64,000 nt of DNA, taken from Fructobacillus pseudoficulneus (GTDB taxonomy: Bacteria > Bacillota > Bacilli > Lactobacillales > Lactobacillaceae). The position numbers and the translations under genes were made by a program. Numbering within the stretch: the first letter of the stretch is position 1; each line of letters opens with the position of its first letter. The stretch covers positions 124,001-188,000 of the forward strand of contig NZ_FNWS01000001.1 of NCBI RefSeq assembly GCF_900108455.1, given 5' to 3'. The notes below the pieces were generated by a model that was given only the letters and a program-made list of their open reading frames with translations, searched no databases and had not been told where the DNA came from. Shown one piece after another: positions 9,705 through 18,252 of the stretch.

Positions 9705-10361
9705 TTAGTAGTTTGTATCAATTAAGCCGTCCGCATACAAACTTTGGGCAGCAGCGAAATCAAATGCTTGACCAATTTGGCCAAAGTCGGCTGGCAAAAC
9801 CAACGCTCCTGGCTTATCAGGAGCACCTGGTAATTGCAATTCCCGACCAGAAACAATCATTCCGGCAGAAGGAACACCACGCAAGGCACCATCCCAAATA
9901 ATTTCGCCAGAAGGCATCATTGAACCCGGCTTAGCAACGACGACACGAATGCCCTCTTTCATATTGGGTGAGCCAGAAACAATTTGCAACTGGGCTGCTT
10001 CACCAACATTTGCCTGAGTAACGTGAAGGTGGTCCGAATCAGGATGTGTCGTCATTTCAACAACTTCTCCAACCACTAGGTTAGATGCTTCAACCTGAAT
10101 TTTTTCTTCAAATCCAGCTGTTTGCAAGGCCTGGTTAACTTGAGCAACTTGGTCAGCGTCCAAGAAAACTTGACCGGCCTCTGCTGATAGGCCAAGGCTT
10201 TGACCAAGCCCTTGAATATTAAAAGCAATTAATTGCTTTGTCTCAGTGTCAGCGACCTTTGTCACTGGCCCGTTAGTTGTAATGGTAACTTTTCCGGCAG
10301 CCGGTGCGAAAGTTAACATCAAAATATCGCCGACGGCTGCTTGGTTATAAACTGCAATCAT
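9705..10361 (-). CDS. ytpR: YtpR-type tRNA-binding domain protein
   Basis: A 218-aa protein with an N-terminal DUF4479-like part and a C-terminal EMAP/Trbp-type OB fold at about residues 95-200 (VVGEVVEMTTHPDSDHLHV, IVSGSPNMKEGIRVVVAKPGS, IWDGALRGVPSAGMIVS). This is the tRNA-binding module also found at the N-terminus of PheT; the free-standing YtpR form is common in Firmicutes and of uncertain function. The ATG at 10361 (MIAVYNQAAVGD) has TAAGGAA upstream; the longer reading to 10403 lacks a ribosome site. Its neighbours mtnN and murC suggest simple housekeeping co-transcription. Confidence 0.88.
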   Translation of the reverse strand: MIAVYNQAAVGDILMLTFAPAAGKVTITTNGPVTKVADTETKQLIAFNIQGLGQSLGLSAEAGQVFLDADQVAQVNQALQTAGFEEKIQVEASNLVVGEVVEMTTHPDSDHLHVTQANVGEAAQLQIVSGSPNMKEGIRVVVAKPGSMMPSGEIIWDGALRGVPSAGMIVSGRELQLPGAPDKPGALVLPADFGQIGQAFDFAAAQSLYADGLIDTNY

Positions 10362-10424
10362 GTTTATTATTTCCTTACCTAAAATTTTATTTTTAAGATT
10401 CAAGACAAATCAAAAAATCAACTC

Positions 10425-11102
10425 TTACGCTTCTTTCTTTTCCAAATAAGATAAGAGTAACTGCGCTGATTGGCGACCAGCCTCGACAACGTATTCATCG
10501 AAGACGACTGAAGATTCGCCGTTAGCCAAATCCGAAACACCGCGCAAAACGATGAACGGTACCCCAAAACGATGAGCAACTTGGGCAACTGCAGCCCCTT
10601 CCATTTCGGCCACTAATGCCTGAGAAAAGTGTTCCTTAATTGCTTCTTTTTGCTTTTGTTGAACAAAGCTGTCACCCGAAACAATCAAACCAGATTGGCT
10701 AGACGTTAAGGCTGTAAATTCCTTTACCAGGGTTGCATCTGATTCAAACCGGGCTGGTTGACCAGGCAATTGACCAAATTCATAGCCAAAAACAGTCACA
10801 TCGGCATCAGAATAGGCCAGTTCACGGCCAATCACTAAGTCACCAACGGCCAATTCTGGCTGCAAAGCCCCTGCTGACCCCGTGTTAATCACGACGTCAA
10901 CTGCCATAACTTGAGTCAAAATCGTGGCTGCAGTTGCGGCAGCAACCTTACCAATCCCAGATTCCGCCAAAAAGACTTGGTGGCCAGCATAATCTCCTGT
11001 CAAAACAGACAAGTCACCAAACTTTTTTTCAACGGGATTTTCAATTGCCGCAATCAATGCCTTCTTTTCTTCTGGCATTGGGGTGATAATTCCAACCTTC
11101 AT
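10425..11102 (-). CDS. mtnN: 5'-methylthioadenosine/S-adenosylhomocysteine nucleosidase
   Basis: A 225-aa member of the PNP/MTAN family that cleaves adenine from MTA and SAH and thereby recycles methylation and polyamine by-products and feeds the LuxS/AI-2 route. Diagnostic parts are the N-terminal IITPMPEEKKAL with catalytic Glu, INTGSAGAL, VAEMEGAAVAQVA with the purine/ribose-binding Met-Glu, and LRGVSDLAN with the catalytic Asp. TGAGGAG is 6 nt before the ATG. It sits in the csp-to-murC operon. Confidence 0.95.
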   Translation of the reverse strand: MKVGIITPMPEEKKALIAAIENPVEKKFGDLSVLTGDYAGHQVFLAESGIGKVAAATAATILTQVMAVDVVINTGSAGALQPELAVGDLVIGRELAYSDADVTVFGYEFGQLPGQPARFESDATLVKEFTALTSSQSGLIVSGDSFVQQKQKEAIKEHFSQALVAEMEGAAVAQVAHRFGVPFIVLRGVSDLANGESSVVFDEYVVEAGRQSAQLLLSYLEKKEA

Positions 11103-11124
11103 TTACAACTCCTCAGACAATTTA

Positions 11125-11433
11125 TTAATTAAAATTCACAAAGAAAAAGAACAAATAAGTCGCAACAATCAAAAGGGCAACAAAAATCATCCCCCGGTTA
11201 TAACGGTAAGCCAAACGATCAGTCCGACCCTTTTCAGTCAGTTGACCATCTGATCCTAATTCAAACCGGCCCTTCTTCGTCAAACGCATTTCAGCTCGAT
11301 TTTCGGGCTGAACCACGGTGATTTCATCCGGGTGCTCCTTGGCATATTCTTTTTCAACTTGCTGGCGTAACTTCGCCCGCTTCTTTTCTTCTCGACTCTG
11401 ACGAGAGCGAGTGAAAAAATTATTTTCTGCCAT
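11125..11433 (-). CDS. Small single-pass membrane protein, unknown function
   Basis: A 102-aa protein. The N-terminal two thirds is highly charged (TRSRQSREEKKRAKLRQQV) and the C-terminus has one strong membrane segment (GMIFVALLIVATYLFFFFV) ending four residues before the stop, a tail-anchored topology with a cytosolic basic head. I do not recognise the family. Its start overlaps the end of nudF by 14 nt and it precedes mtnN by 22 nt, so it is clearly part of this operon and translationally coupled to nudF. Confidence 0.75.
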   Translation of the reverse strand: MAENNFFTRSRQSREEKKRAKLRQQVEKEYAKEHPDEITVVQPENRAEMRLTKKGRFELGSDGQLTEKGRTDRLAYRYNRGMIFVALLIVATYLFFFFVNFN

Positions 11434-11998
11434 TTTTCAATCTCCAATTAGCCCAAAATAAGTAGGCCGTAATGGTTTTTTGGTCGTTTAACTGAGCCGA
11501 CTCATACAAGGCGGTTAATTCATCAAAGGAAACCGTCTTAAGGTCCAGGGACTCACCATGGTCCCGTGGTAATTGGTCGGCATCGGTTAAAGGTGCCATA
11601 TCACTTGCCAAATACAGGTTAATCCGTGAATCGGTGAAGCCAATTGCTTCATAACCAGAGGCAAACTCAATCAACTTACCAGGGTGAAAGCGAATCTCTT
11701 CATTCAATTCCCGAATGGCAGCGGCATGGGCCGCTTCCTGTTCGTTGCCGTGATCACGTTGATCAACCTTACCGGCAGGAATTTCCAAGACAAAGTCGTT
11801 AGCAGCAGCCCGCCATTGACGCACTAAGATGGCATGATCAGCATCAACTAAAGGCAAAACCCCAACTGCCAGCATGTGATGCACAACATCACGCTGAGCA
11901 GTTGTTTTATCTGCTAATTGCACTTTTCGTTGTTCCACCGAAAAAATTGGTCCTTGATAGACCGTTTCGCTGGTCAATAGCTGCTCTTTTTCCGCCAA
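11420..11998 (-). CDS. nudF: NUDIX hydrolase, ADP-ribose pyrophosphatase-like
   Basis: A 192-aa Nudix protein resembling NudF/YqkG ADP-ribose pyrophosphatases (VLPLVDADHAILVRQWR, then ElPAGKVD-like EIPAGKVD, and FASGYEAIGFTDS downstream). The Nudix box is abnormal: about six extra residues lie between GKVD and REL, and the usual EExG is EEIRF, so only the REL-x-EE core is intact. Start codon is TTG at 11998; its ribosome site GAGGAGG is formed by the last Glu codons of csp, 2 nt away. Substrate is therefore less certain than the family. Confidence 0.8.
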   Translation of the reverse strand: MAEKEQLLTSETVYQGPIFSVEQRKVQLADKTTAQRDVVHHMLAVGVLPLVDADHAILVRQWRAAANDFVLEIPAGKVDQRDHGNEQEAAHAAAIRELNEEIRFHPGKLIEFASGYEAIGFTDSRINLYLASDMAPLTDADQLPRDHGESLDLKTVSFDELTALYESAQLNDQKTITAYLFWANWRLKNGRK

Positions 11999-11999
11999 C

Positions 12000-12215
12000 C
12001 TATGCCTCCTCGTTCACCACTTGAACTTGAGCTGCTTGGAAGGCATCCTTGCCCTGCACCAAGACATACTCCACTCGTTGACCAGGTTTTAATGATTTAA
12101 AGCCATCCCCTGCTATCCCGTTAAAGTGGACATACACATCAGGCCCCTTTTGATCTGGTTCGATATAACCATAACCACGATCGGCCTGCCAAATTTTTAC
12201 TGTTCCATATTTCAT
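12000..12215 (-). CDS. csp: Cold-shock domain protein
   Basis: A 71-aa single cold-shock domain. RNP1 is represented by GYGYIEP (canonical KGFGFI) and RNP2 by VYVHF. It would bind single-stranded RNA/DNA as an RNA chaperone. Unusually it is the first gene of an operon with nudF and murC, and it has no good Shine-Dalgarno: only AGGT directly abuts the ATG. An extended -10 box (TGCTATAAT) ends 6 nt before the ATG, so a leaderless mRNA is possible. The domain is a little diverged (PGQRVEYVLVQGKDAFQAAQV C-terminal strand). Confidence 0.9.
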   Translation of the reverse strand: MKYGTVKIWQADRGYGYIEPDQKGPDVYVHFNGIAGDGFKSLKPGQRVEYVLVQGKDAFQAAQVQVVNEEA

Positions 12216-12221
12216 ACCTAT

Positions 12222-12230
12222 ATTATAGCA
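12222..12230 (-). promoter_or_regulatory. Extended -10 promoter abutting csp
   Basis: TGCTATAAT on the minus strand, with the TATAAT ending 6 nt before the csp ATG. The -35 region (AGCGGG) is poor. An alternative promoter TTGATT-17 nt-TTTAAT lies at 12251-12279 and would give a leader of about 29 nt. Confidence 0.55.
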
Positions 12231-12293
12231 AAAAACCAGGGCACCCGCTGATTAAAAGTCCCTGAGCCAGTTGAATCAACCTTTTTTGGCCAT

Positions 12294-12323
12294 AAAAAAA
12301 GACGACATTCACTGTCGTCTTTT
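12294..12323 (-). terminator. Terminator of the purine permease gene
   Basis: GACGACA-GTGAA-TGTCGTC stem (minus strand) flanked by A4/T7 tracts. It separates the permease from csp, so csp needs its own promoter. Confidence 0.88.
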
Positions 12324-12330
12324 ACTAGGT

Positions 12331-13797
12331 TTAAATAATGGCAATCAAGATAAAGTTAATCAAGAAGAAGGCCGTAATAATCAAGAGAATTGGTGACAAC
12401 TTCTTAAATTGCTTTTGAGCAATCTTAACTACGATGTAAAAAATGAATCCGGCCGCAATTCCATAAGAAATTGAATATGAGAAGGCCATGAAAATTGACG
12501 TGAAGAAGGCTGGAATAGCAACTGCCGTATCCGCCCAATCAATCTTCTTAAATTCGGCCATCATCATAATTCCAACCACGATCAGCAATGGCGCAATTGC
12601 AGCAGTTGGGACAACGGAAACCAATGGTGCCAAGAAAAGCATCAAAGCAAAGCCAATTGAGGTCACAATGTTGGCCAAACCTGTCCGACCACCAGCAGCA
12701 ACACCCGTGGCTGATTCAATAAAGGTGGTGGTGTTTGAAGTTCCAACAGCACCGGCCAGAGTGGTCGTAAAGGTATCAACAACCAATGCCTTATCCATCT
12801 TTGAATTGAAAGAGTTATCCGCCACGAAGGCTTCTTGATCTTCCTTTGAGAAGATCCCCGTTTGGTTACCAATCCCAATCAAGGTTCCGATGGCATCAAA
12901 CAAACCAGTCAAGCCCATGGCAAAGATGGTGACAATCGCCAAAAGCGCCTTTTGCCAATCAGTAAAGAGTGATTGCATTCCTTGGTGGCCAAAGGTTGCC
13001 CCAAAGGTTGATGAAAATTCTGAAAAGGCATGTGGCAAAGAAGTTGCCGCTGACAAATGCGTATTGGTAACACCCATTGGAATTCCAATCAACGTTGTAG
13101 CAATCAGGGTAATCAAGAATGCTCCTGGCACCTTTTTCACCAACAAGAATGTCAGCAAAACCAAACCAATCAAGGCTAACAAGGCTGGTGATTGGGTAAA
13201 CTTTGTCAATTCAGGGGTCACACCACCCGAAGCCAACAATGAGGTCAATGGGCCGTGAACTGTCCCACCATTATAACTCTGGTCATTCACTGTAATCAGG
13301 TTTTTACCATCAATGACAAAGTTAATAAAACCGGCATTCTTTAAACCAATATAGGTCACAAAGACACCAAGGCCACCACCAATGGCAGCCTTCAGTTCCT
13401 CAGGGATGGCTTTGACAATCGCTTGACGACCGTGTGTCAAGGTGATTAAGACATCTAAAATCCCAACCAAGAAGACGATTGCCAGGGCCTGCTGCCACTT
13501 AAAACCAAAGCCAAAGACAATGGTGTAAGTAAAGTAAGCCTGCATTCCAATCCCTGGTGCTAGAGCGAAAGGAACGTTAGCATACAAGCCCATGAACAAC
13601 GTCCCAAAGACCGCCACAAAGATGGCCGCAATAAAGACTGACAAAGCTGGAATCCCTGTTTGACCCAAAATTTGTGGGTTCAAAAAGAAGATGTAGGCCA
13701 TCGAAACGAAAGTCGTAATCCCGGCCACAATTTCACGTTTTACCGTGGTATTGTTTTCCTTTAATTTAAAAAATGATTGCATGGTATCCGGCTTCAA
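12331..13797 (-). CDS. AzgA/NCS2-type purine (guanine/hypoxanthine) permease
   Basis: A 488-aa transporter with 12-14 hydrophobic segments. Signatures are ttREIVAGITTFVSMAYI at the N-terminus, NVPFALAPGIGMQAYFTY near residue 75, TGLFDAIGTLIGIGNQTG near 300 and GTSNTTTFIESATGVAAGG near 355. These match the AzgA-like NCS2 proteins (PbuG/PbuO), proton-coupled importers of guanine and hypoxanthine. The start is TTG at 13797, with AAAAGGAG 9 nt upstream; the ATG at 13782 is 24 nt from that site. The leader contains a small hairpin but no purine aptamer that I can recognise. Confidence 0.88.
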   Translation of the reverse strand: MKPDTMQSFFKLKENNTTVKREIVAGITTFVSMAYIFFLNPQILGQTGIPALSVFIAAIFVAVFGTLFMGLYANVPFALAPGIGMQAYFTYTIVFGFGFKWQQALAIVFLVGILDVLITLTHGRQAIVKAIPEELKAAIGGGLGVFVTYIGLKNAGFINFVIDGKNLITVNDQSYNGGTVHGPLTSLLASGGVTPELTKFTQSPALLALIGLVLLTFLLVKKVPGAFLITLIATTLIGIPMGVTNTHLSAATSLPHAFSEFSSTFGATFGHQGMQSLFTDWQKALLAIVTIFAMGLTGLFDAIGTLIGIGNQTGIFSKEDQEAFVADNSFNSKMDKALVVDTFTTTLAGAVGTSNTTTFIESATGVAAGGRTGLANIVTSIGFALMLFLAPLVSVVPTAAIAPLLIVVGIMMMAEFKKIDWADTAVAIPAFFTSIFMAFSYSISYGIAAGFIFYIVVKIAQKQFKKLSPILLIITAFFLINFILIAII

Positions 13798-13830
13798 AAG
13801 TGCCGGCTCCTTTTCTTATTTTTTTGATAA

Positions 13831-13852
13831 CTGCTGATATCCGCCACAGCAG
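13831..13852 (-). promoter_or_regulatory. Leader hairpin before the purine permease
   Basis: CTGCTG and CAGCAG pair around a 10-nt loop in the 89-nt space between polC and the permease start. It is not followed by a T-run on the minus strand, so it is not a terminator. Function unknown. Confidence 0.35.
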
Positions 13853-13886
13853 GTCCTACATTATTCTAACTATCTCACGGTTGATT

Positions 13887-16800
13887 TTAAAAATCAAACA
13901 GTGACAACTGATTTTCATCCGGCAAATCCGAAATCACGGAATGCAAGGTCAAAAACTCAATAATCGTTTGTGATACCTTACCGCGCTTTTTCAAATCTTC
14001 CTTACTGATAAACTTCTTTTCGGCTCGAGCGGCCACAATTTGCTTGGCAACGTTATCCCCTAGCCCAGGAATTGTGGAGAATGGTGGAATCAATTCATTA
14101 CCATCAATCACCCAATCCGTCGCTTCAGATCGGTACAAATCGACCATCTTAAAGGAAATCCCACGTTCCAAGGCCTCATTGGCCATTTCCAAAACCGTTT
14201 GTAGGTCCTGGTCACCCTTGGTAGCATCATTACCCAAGTCTCGAATTTTGGCAATAGCTGATTTGACGGCTTCCTTACCGCGAGCCATGGCGACCACATC
14301 AAAGGCAGAGGCCCGAACTGAGAAGTAAGTAGCGTAATAAACAGCTGGGAAATAGACCTTAAAGTAGGCAATCCGCAAAGCCATCAAGACATAAGCCGCC
14401 GCATGGGCCCGAGGGAACATATACTTAATCTTCAAACAAGATTCGATATACCATTCTGGCACGTCATGTTCTCGCATCAGGGCCTGGTACTCATCGGTAA
14501 TTCCCTTTCCCTTACGCACCTTTTCCATGATGTTAAAGGCATCTTCGGAGGGCAAACCATAGCCAATCAAATCGGTCATGATTTTATCACGGGTTCCAAT
14601 CACAGTCGCGATCGTTGCCGTCCCGTTTTCAACCAAATCATGGGCATTGCCCAACCACACATCCGTTCCGTGGGACAGACCAGAAATCTGTAGCAATTCC
14701 GAATAAGTATGGGGTTGGGTATCTTCGAGCATGCCCCGGACAAAGCCGGTTCCAAATTCCGGCAAACCAAGTGTCCCGGTCTTTGAATTAATTTGTTCTG
14801 GCGTTACCCCCAGGGCCTCCGTCGAAGTAAAGAGGCTCAAGACACCAGGATCATTGGCGGGAATTGACTGCGGATCAATTCCAGACAAATCCTTCAAAGT
14901 TCGCACCATAGTTGGATCATCATGCCCCAGAATATCCATCTTCAACAGGTTATCGTGAATCGAATGGTAATCCATGTGAGTCGTTTGCCAAAGCGCATTT
15001 TGATCATCGGCCGGATACTGAACTGGCGTAAAGTCATAAATATCGTAGTCAGCCGGGACAATCAAGATACCACCGGGATGCTGACCAGTCGTGCGCTTAA
15101 CTCCCGTAATTCCAGCAGCTAACCGTTCGACTTCGGCCCCCCGATAATGTTTGTCATGGTCCCGTTCATAGGCCTTGACGTAACCAAAGGCGGTCTTTTC
15201 AGCCACCGTGGCAATCGTTCCCGCGCGGTAAACCTTCTTTTCACCAAACATCACCTTCATGTAGTTGTGGGCAATCGGTTGGTAATCGCCAGAGAAGTTC
15301 AAATCGATATCGGGCACCTTATTTCCAGTGAATCCCATGAAGGTTTCAAAGGGAATATTTTGCCCATCCCCAATCAACATCTCGCCGGGATGATTAGGGT
15401 CTTCTTTGTCCGGCAAATCGTAACCAGACCCGTACTTCTTTTCGTCGGCTAATTCAAAGTAATCCCCGTGGGCCGACCGGTAATGTGGTGGCAGTGGGTT
15501 AACTTCCGTGATTCCAGACATTGTCGCCACAAATGACGAACCAACCGAACCACGCGAACCAACCAGGTAGCCATCCTTATTGGACTTAGCCACTAGTCGT
15601 TGCGAAATCATGTAGTGTGGTGCGAAACCGTTCCCGATAATCGACTTTAATTCTCGGTCAATCCGCTCTTGAATCAATTCAGGCAACGGGTCACCATACA
15701 TTTCCTTTGCTTTGGCAAAGGTCTTGTCACGCAGTTCATCCCCAGCTTCTGGAATTTGAGGTGGATACGAGCCTTCCTTCAACGGTGCAATGGTTTCGAC
15801 TAAGTCAGAAACTACGTGCGTATTTTCAATCACCACTTTCTTGGCCAAATCTTCACCCAAAAAGGCAAATTGGTCTAAGAGGTCTTGTGTCGTCCGAAAA
15901 TGTAAGTCAGGTAAATTTGTTCGATTCAGGGGGTTCCCTGGTTGTGACCCAATCAGAATACTCCGATAAATCTTGTCTTCCGGATTGGTGTACTTGACAT
16001 CCCCAGTGACTACTACCGGCTTATCAAGTTCTGACCCGATTTGAATCATTTCCTTGATAATGCTTTCAAGCTTAGCCGGATTAGCAATTAATTGACTATC
16101 CAACATGGGCTGATAATTAGCCAATGGTTGAATTTCGAGGTAGTCGTAAAAATCAGCCTTCTTTTTGGCCGCTTCATAACCCTTTTCAATCAGAGTCACG
16201 ATTACATCACCGCCAGTATCACCAGTTCCAATCAGCAAACCTTCACGATACTTTTCTAAGACGGACCGTGGAATCCGCGGTACCTTGTTAAAGTACTCAA
16301 CATTTGAGGCCGAGACAAGGCGATAAAGGTTTTTCAGTCCCACTTCATTTTGCACTAAAATTGACACGTGAAATGGTCGGCCATGCTTCCAGGCCCCACC
16401 ATCCAACATGTGGTCATTTAACTGATTAAAGTTCGTTAAATCATAGCGTTCTTTGGCTTCCTTCAATAACTTCCAAGCCAAGTGTCCAGTGGTTTCCGCA
16501 TCATAAATCGCGCGGTGAGCCTGTTCCAGCTCAATGCTAAACTTCTTAGCCAAAGTCCCCAATCGGTAAGACTTATAATCCGGATAAAGCCAGCGAGTCA
16601 AGGTTAGCGTATCAATGACCGGGTTTTCAATTGGATGTTGTTGATAACGAGCATAAGTGGCATTCAAAAAGTCCACATCAAACGTCACGTTATGACCAAT
16701 CAAAATGGTGTCCTTTGACCACTCACGAAAGGCTGCAATCACCTCTTCTTCGGGTTTAGCATTGGCAACCATCGCATCGGTGATTGAAGTCAAGTTAGTA

Positions 16801-18200
16801 GTAAATTCAGACAAGGGGAAGCCGGGGTTGATGTATTCCGAAAACTTATCAACCACGTTACCCAATTCCATTTTAACGGCTGACAATTCAATAATTCGGT
16901 CAGAAACCGCCGACAAACCAGTCGTTTCCAAATCGAAGGCAACATAGCTTTGGTCTTTGGCCAACAAGTCTAAGTCCTGTGAATTATAGGCAATCGGATC
17001 ACCGTCCTCCACGACGTTACCTTCCATACCATAAATCATCTTCAGCTTTTGACTCTTAGCTGCCGCGATCGCCGTCGGATAGCCCTGCACATTACCGTTA
17101 TCCATCACGGTCAACGTATCTTGGCCCCAGGCACTGGCTAAGGCAGCCACACCAGCAAAGTCGGTTACCGCGTCCATCCCGGTCATGTTGGTATGAACAT
17201 GCAATTCGATGCGCTGTTCATCACCCTCATAGCTTTCAGCCCGCTTTTCATGGTCAACAACCTGCAAATCATAAATGTTGAGAGCCAATTCGCGCGCATA
17301 GGTATCCTCTTGGACATTCCCGCGAACTTTGACCCACATACCATCCTTTAATTCGTCAAAGACTGCCTCATCTTGTTCATTATTTGAAAACTTCTTAGCC
17401 GTAATTGATGATGAATAATCGGTTAATTTCAAAGTCATTAATTTGCGACCAGACCGTAATTCTCGGACTTCTGAGGCAAAAATATACCCTTCAACCGTAA
17501 TCCGAGATTCTTCACCATCAATGTCTTCCAAACGAGTAACCGGCGTATCGGGGTTAATCGCCCGACCCAAGCGCAGGGCTACCCCACCAGCAGCCTGTTT
17601 TGGCTTAGCGGCGGCAGCCTTTTCAATCGCTTGGTTAATCGTGTTTTGTACATTTTGTTGGTGTGAATCAAACTGCTCACGCAATTGGTCTTGCATGGCC
17701 GAATCAACCGCCACGGAAAAGGTCAATCCAGTTAAGCCGCAACGATCGTAAGCTTTCGCTAGTTCGGTTAGGACCTCCTTGGTTAAGGATGCCGCCAAAT
17801 TAGGTACGGCCATGGCAATCGTTGCCTGTCCTTGCCCTGTTAATGACAGCCGCGATGAAGCGGCAATTTGCTGGCAAGTAGCAAAATTTAGGCTAGTTTT
17901 AGCTAAGGCAAAGTGAAAATAAGCTTGCACATCGGCCTCGGCAAAGCCAGAATTTTGGGTTTGAACCACTAAATCAACTGCTTCAACATGTTGAAAATTA
18001 GCCTTTAAACCACGGTCAAAAGACAGGTAAGCCGCAAAGGGCAAAACCTGTTTGACAGAAACAACAAAGTGCCAAGACTTCTTTTGTGGGTTAACTTGCA
18101 CTGCGACAAGTTGACCACCTCGAAAGTATTCCTTGACCTCATCTGGTTGCTTAGTCTGGTTTAACAGCTGATCCAATTGTTCTGCTGGATTAAGTGGCAT
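13887..18200 (-). CDS. polC: DNA polymerase III alpha subunit, PolC type
   Basis: A 1437-aa Gram-positive replicative polymerase. The order is: N-terminal domain, OB fold (about residues 225-320), split PHP domain starting IELHVHTNMTG near 330, DEDDh proofreading exonuclease starting FDLETTG near 420 with HNVTFDVDFL and HRAIYDAETTGHL, the second PHP part, then the C-family polymerase with PDIDLNFSGDYQP near 965, and the KMDILGHDDPTM and FPRAHAAAYVLMA motifs toward the C-terminus. Length equals the family norm. It follows proS after a terminator, so it probably has its own promoter, and it is followed by the divergently regulated purine permease. Confidence 0.97.
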   Translation of the reverse strand: MPLNPAEQLDQLLNQTKQPDEVKEYFRGGQLVAVQVNPQKKSWHFVVSVKQVLPFAAYLSFDRGLKANFQHVEAVDLVVQTQNSGFAEADVQAYFHFALAKTSLNFATCQQIAASSRLSLTGQGQATIAMAVPNLAASLTKEVLTELAKAYDRCGLTGLTFSVAVDSAMQDQLREQFDSHQQNVQNTINQAIEKAAAAKPKQAAGGVALRLGRAINPDTPVTRLEDIDGEESRITVEGYIFASEVRELRSGRKLMTLKLTDYSSSITAKKFSNNEQDEAVFDELKDGMWVKVRGNVQEDTYARELALNIYDLQVVDHEKRAESYEGDEQRIELHVHTNMTGMDAVTDFAGVAALASAWGQDTLTVMDNGNVQGYPTAIAAAKSQKLKMIYGMEGNVVEDGDPIAYNSQDLDLLAKDQSYVAFDLETTGLSAVSDRIIELSAVKMELGNVVDKFSEYINPGFPLSEFTTNLTSITDAMVANAKPEEEVIAAFREWSKDTILIGHNVTFDVDFLNATYARYQQHPIENPVIDTLTLTRWLYPDYKSYRLGTLAKKFSIELEQAHRAIYDAETTGHLAWKLLKEAKERYDLTNFNQLNDHMLDGGAWKHGRPFHVSILVQNEVGLKNLYRLVSASNVEYFNKVPRIPRSVLEKYREGLLIGTGDTGGDVIVTLIEKGYEAAKKKADFYDYLEIQPLANYQPMLDSQLIANPAKLESIIKEMIQIGSELDKPVVVTGDVKYTNPEDKIYRSILIGSQPGNPLNRTNLPDLHFRTTQDLLDQFAFLGEDLAKKVVIENTHVVSDLVETIAPLKEGSYPPQIPEAGDELRDKTFAKAKEMYGDPLPELIQERIDRELKSIIGNGFAPHYMISQRLVAKSNKDGYLVGSRGSVGSSFVATMSGITEVNPLPPHYRSAHGDYFELADEKKYGSGYDLPDKEDPNHPGEMLIGDGQNIPFETFMGFTGNKVPDIDLNFSGDYQPIAHNYMKVMFGEKKVYRAGTIATVAEKTAFGYVKAYERDHDKHYRGAEVERLAAGITGVKRTTGQHPGGILIVPADYDIYDFTPVQYPADDQNALWQTTHMDYHSIHDNLLKMDILGHDDPTMVRTLKDLSGIDPQSIPANDPGVLSLFTSTEALGVTPEQINSKTGTLGLPEFGTGFVRGMLEDTQPHTYSELLQISGLSHGTDVWLGNAHDLVENGTATIATVIGTRDKIMTDLIGYGLPSEDAFNIMEKVRKGKGITDEYQALMREHDVPEWYIESCLKIKYMFPRAHAAAYVLMALRIAYFKVYFPAVYYATYFSVRASAFDVVAMARGKEAVKSAIAKIRDLGNDATKGDQDLQTVLEMANEALERGISFKMVDLYRSEATDWVIDGNELIPPFSTIPGLGDNVAKQIVAARAEKKFISKEDLKKRGKVSQTIIEFLTLHSVISDLPDENQLSLFDF

Positions 18201-18221
18201 AACTTACCTTTCTTTGACCTT

Positions 18222-18247
18222 AAAAAGCCGACTTCCATCGGCTTTTT
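18222..18247 (-). terminator. Terminator of proS
   Basis: AAAAAGCCGA-TGGAAG-TCGGCTTTTT on the minus strand, between the proS stop and polC. Confidence 0.88.
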
Positions 18248-18252
18248 AATCA

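Noticed and set aside
13798-13886. Purine riboswitch before the permease
   Set aside because: No J2/3 UNUCUACC or GACUAU elements in this gap.
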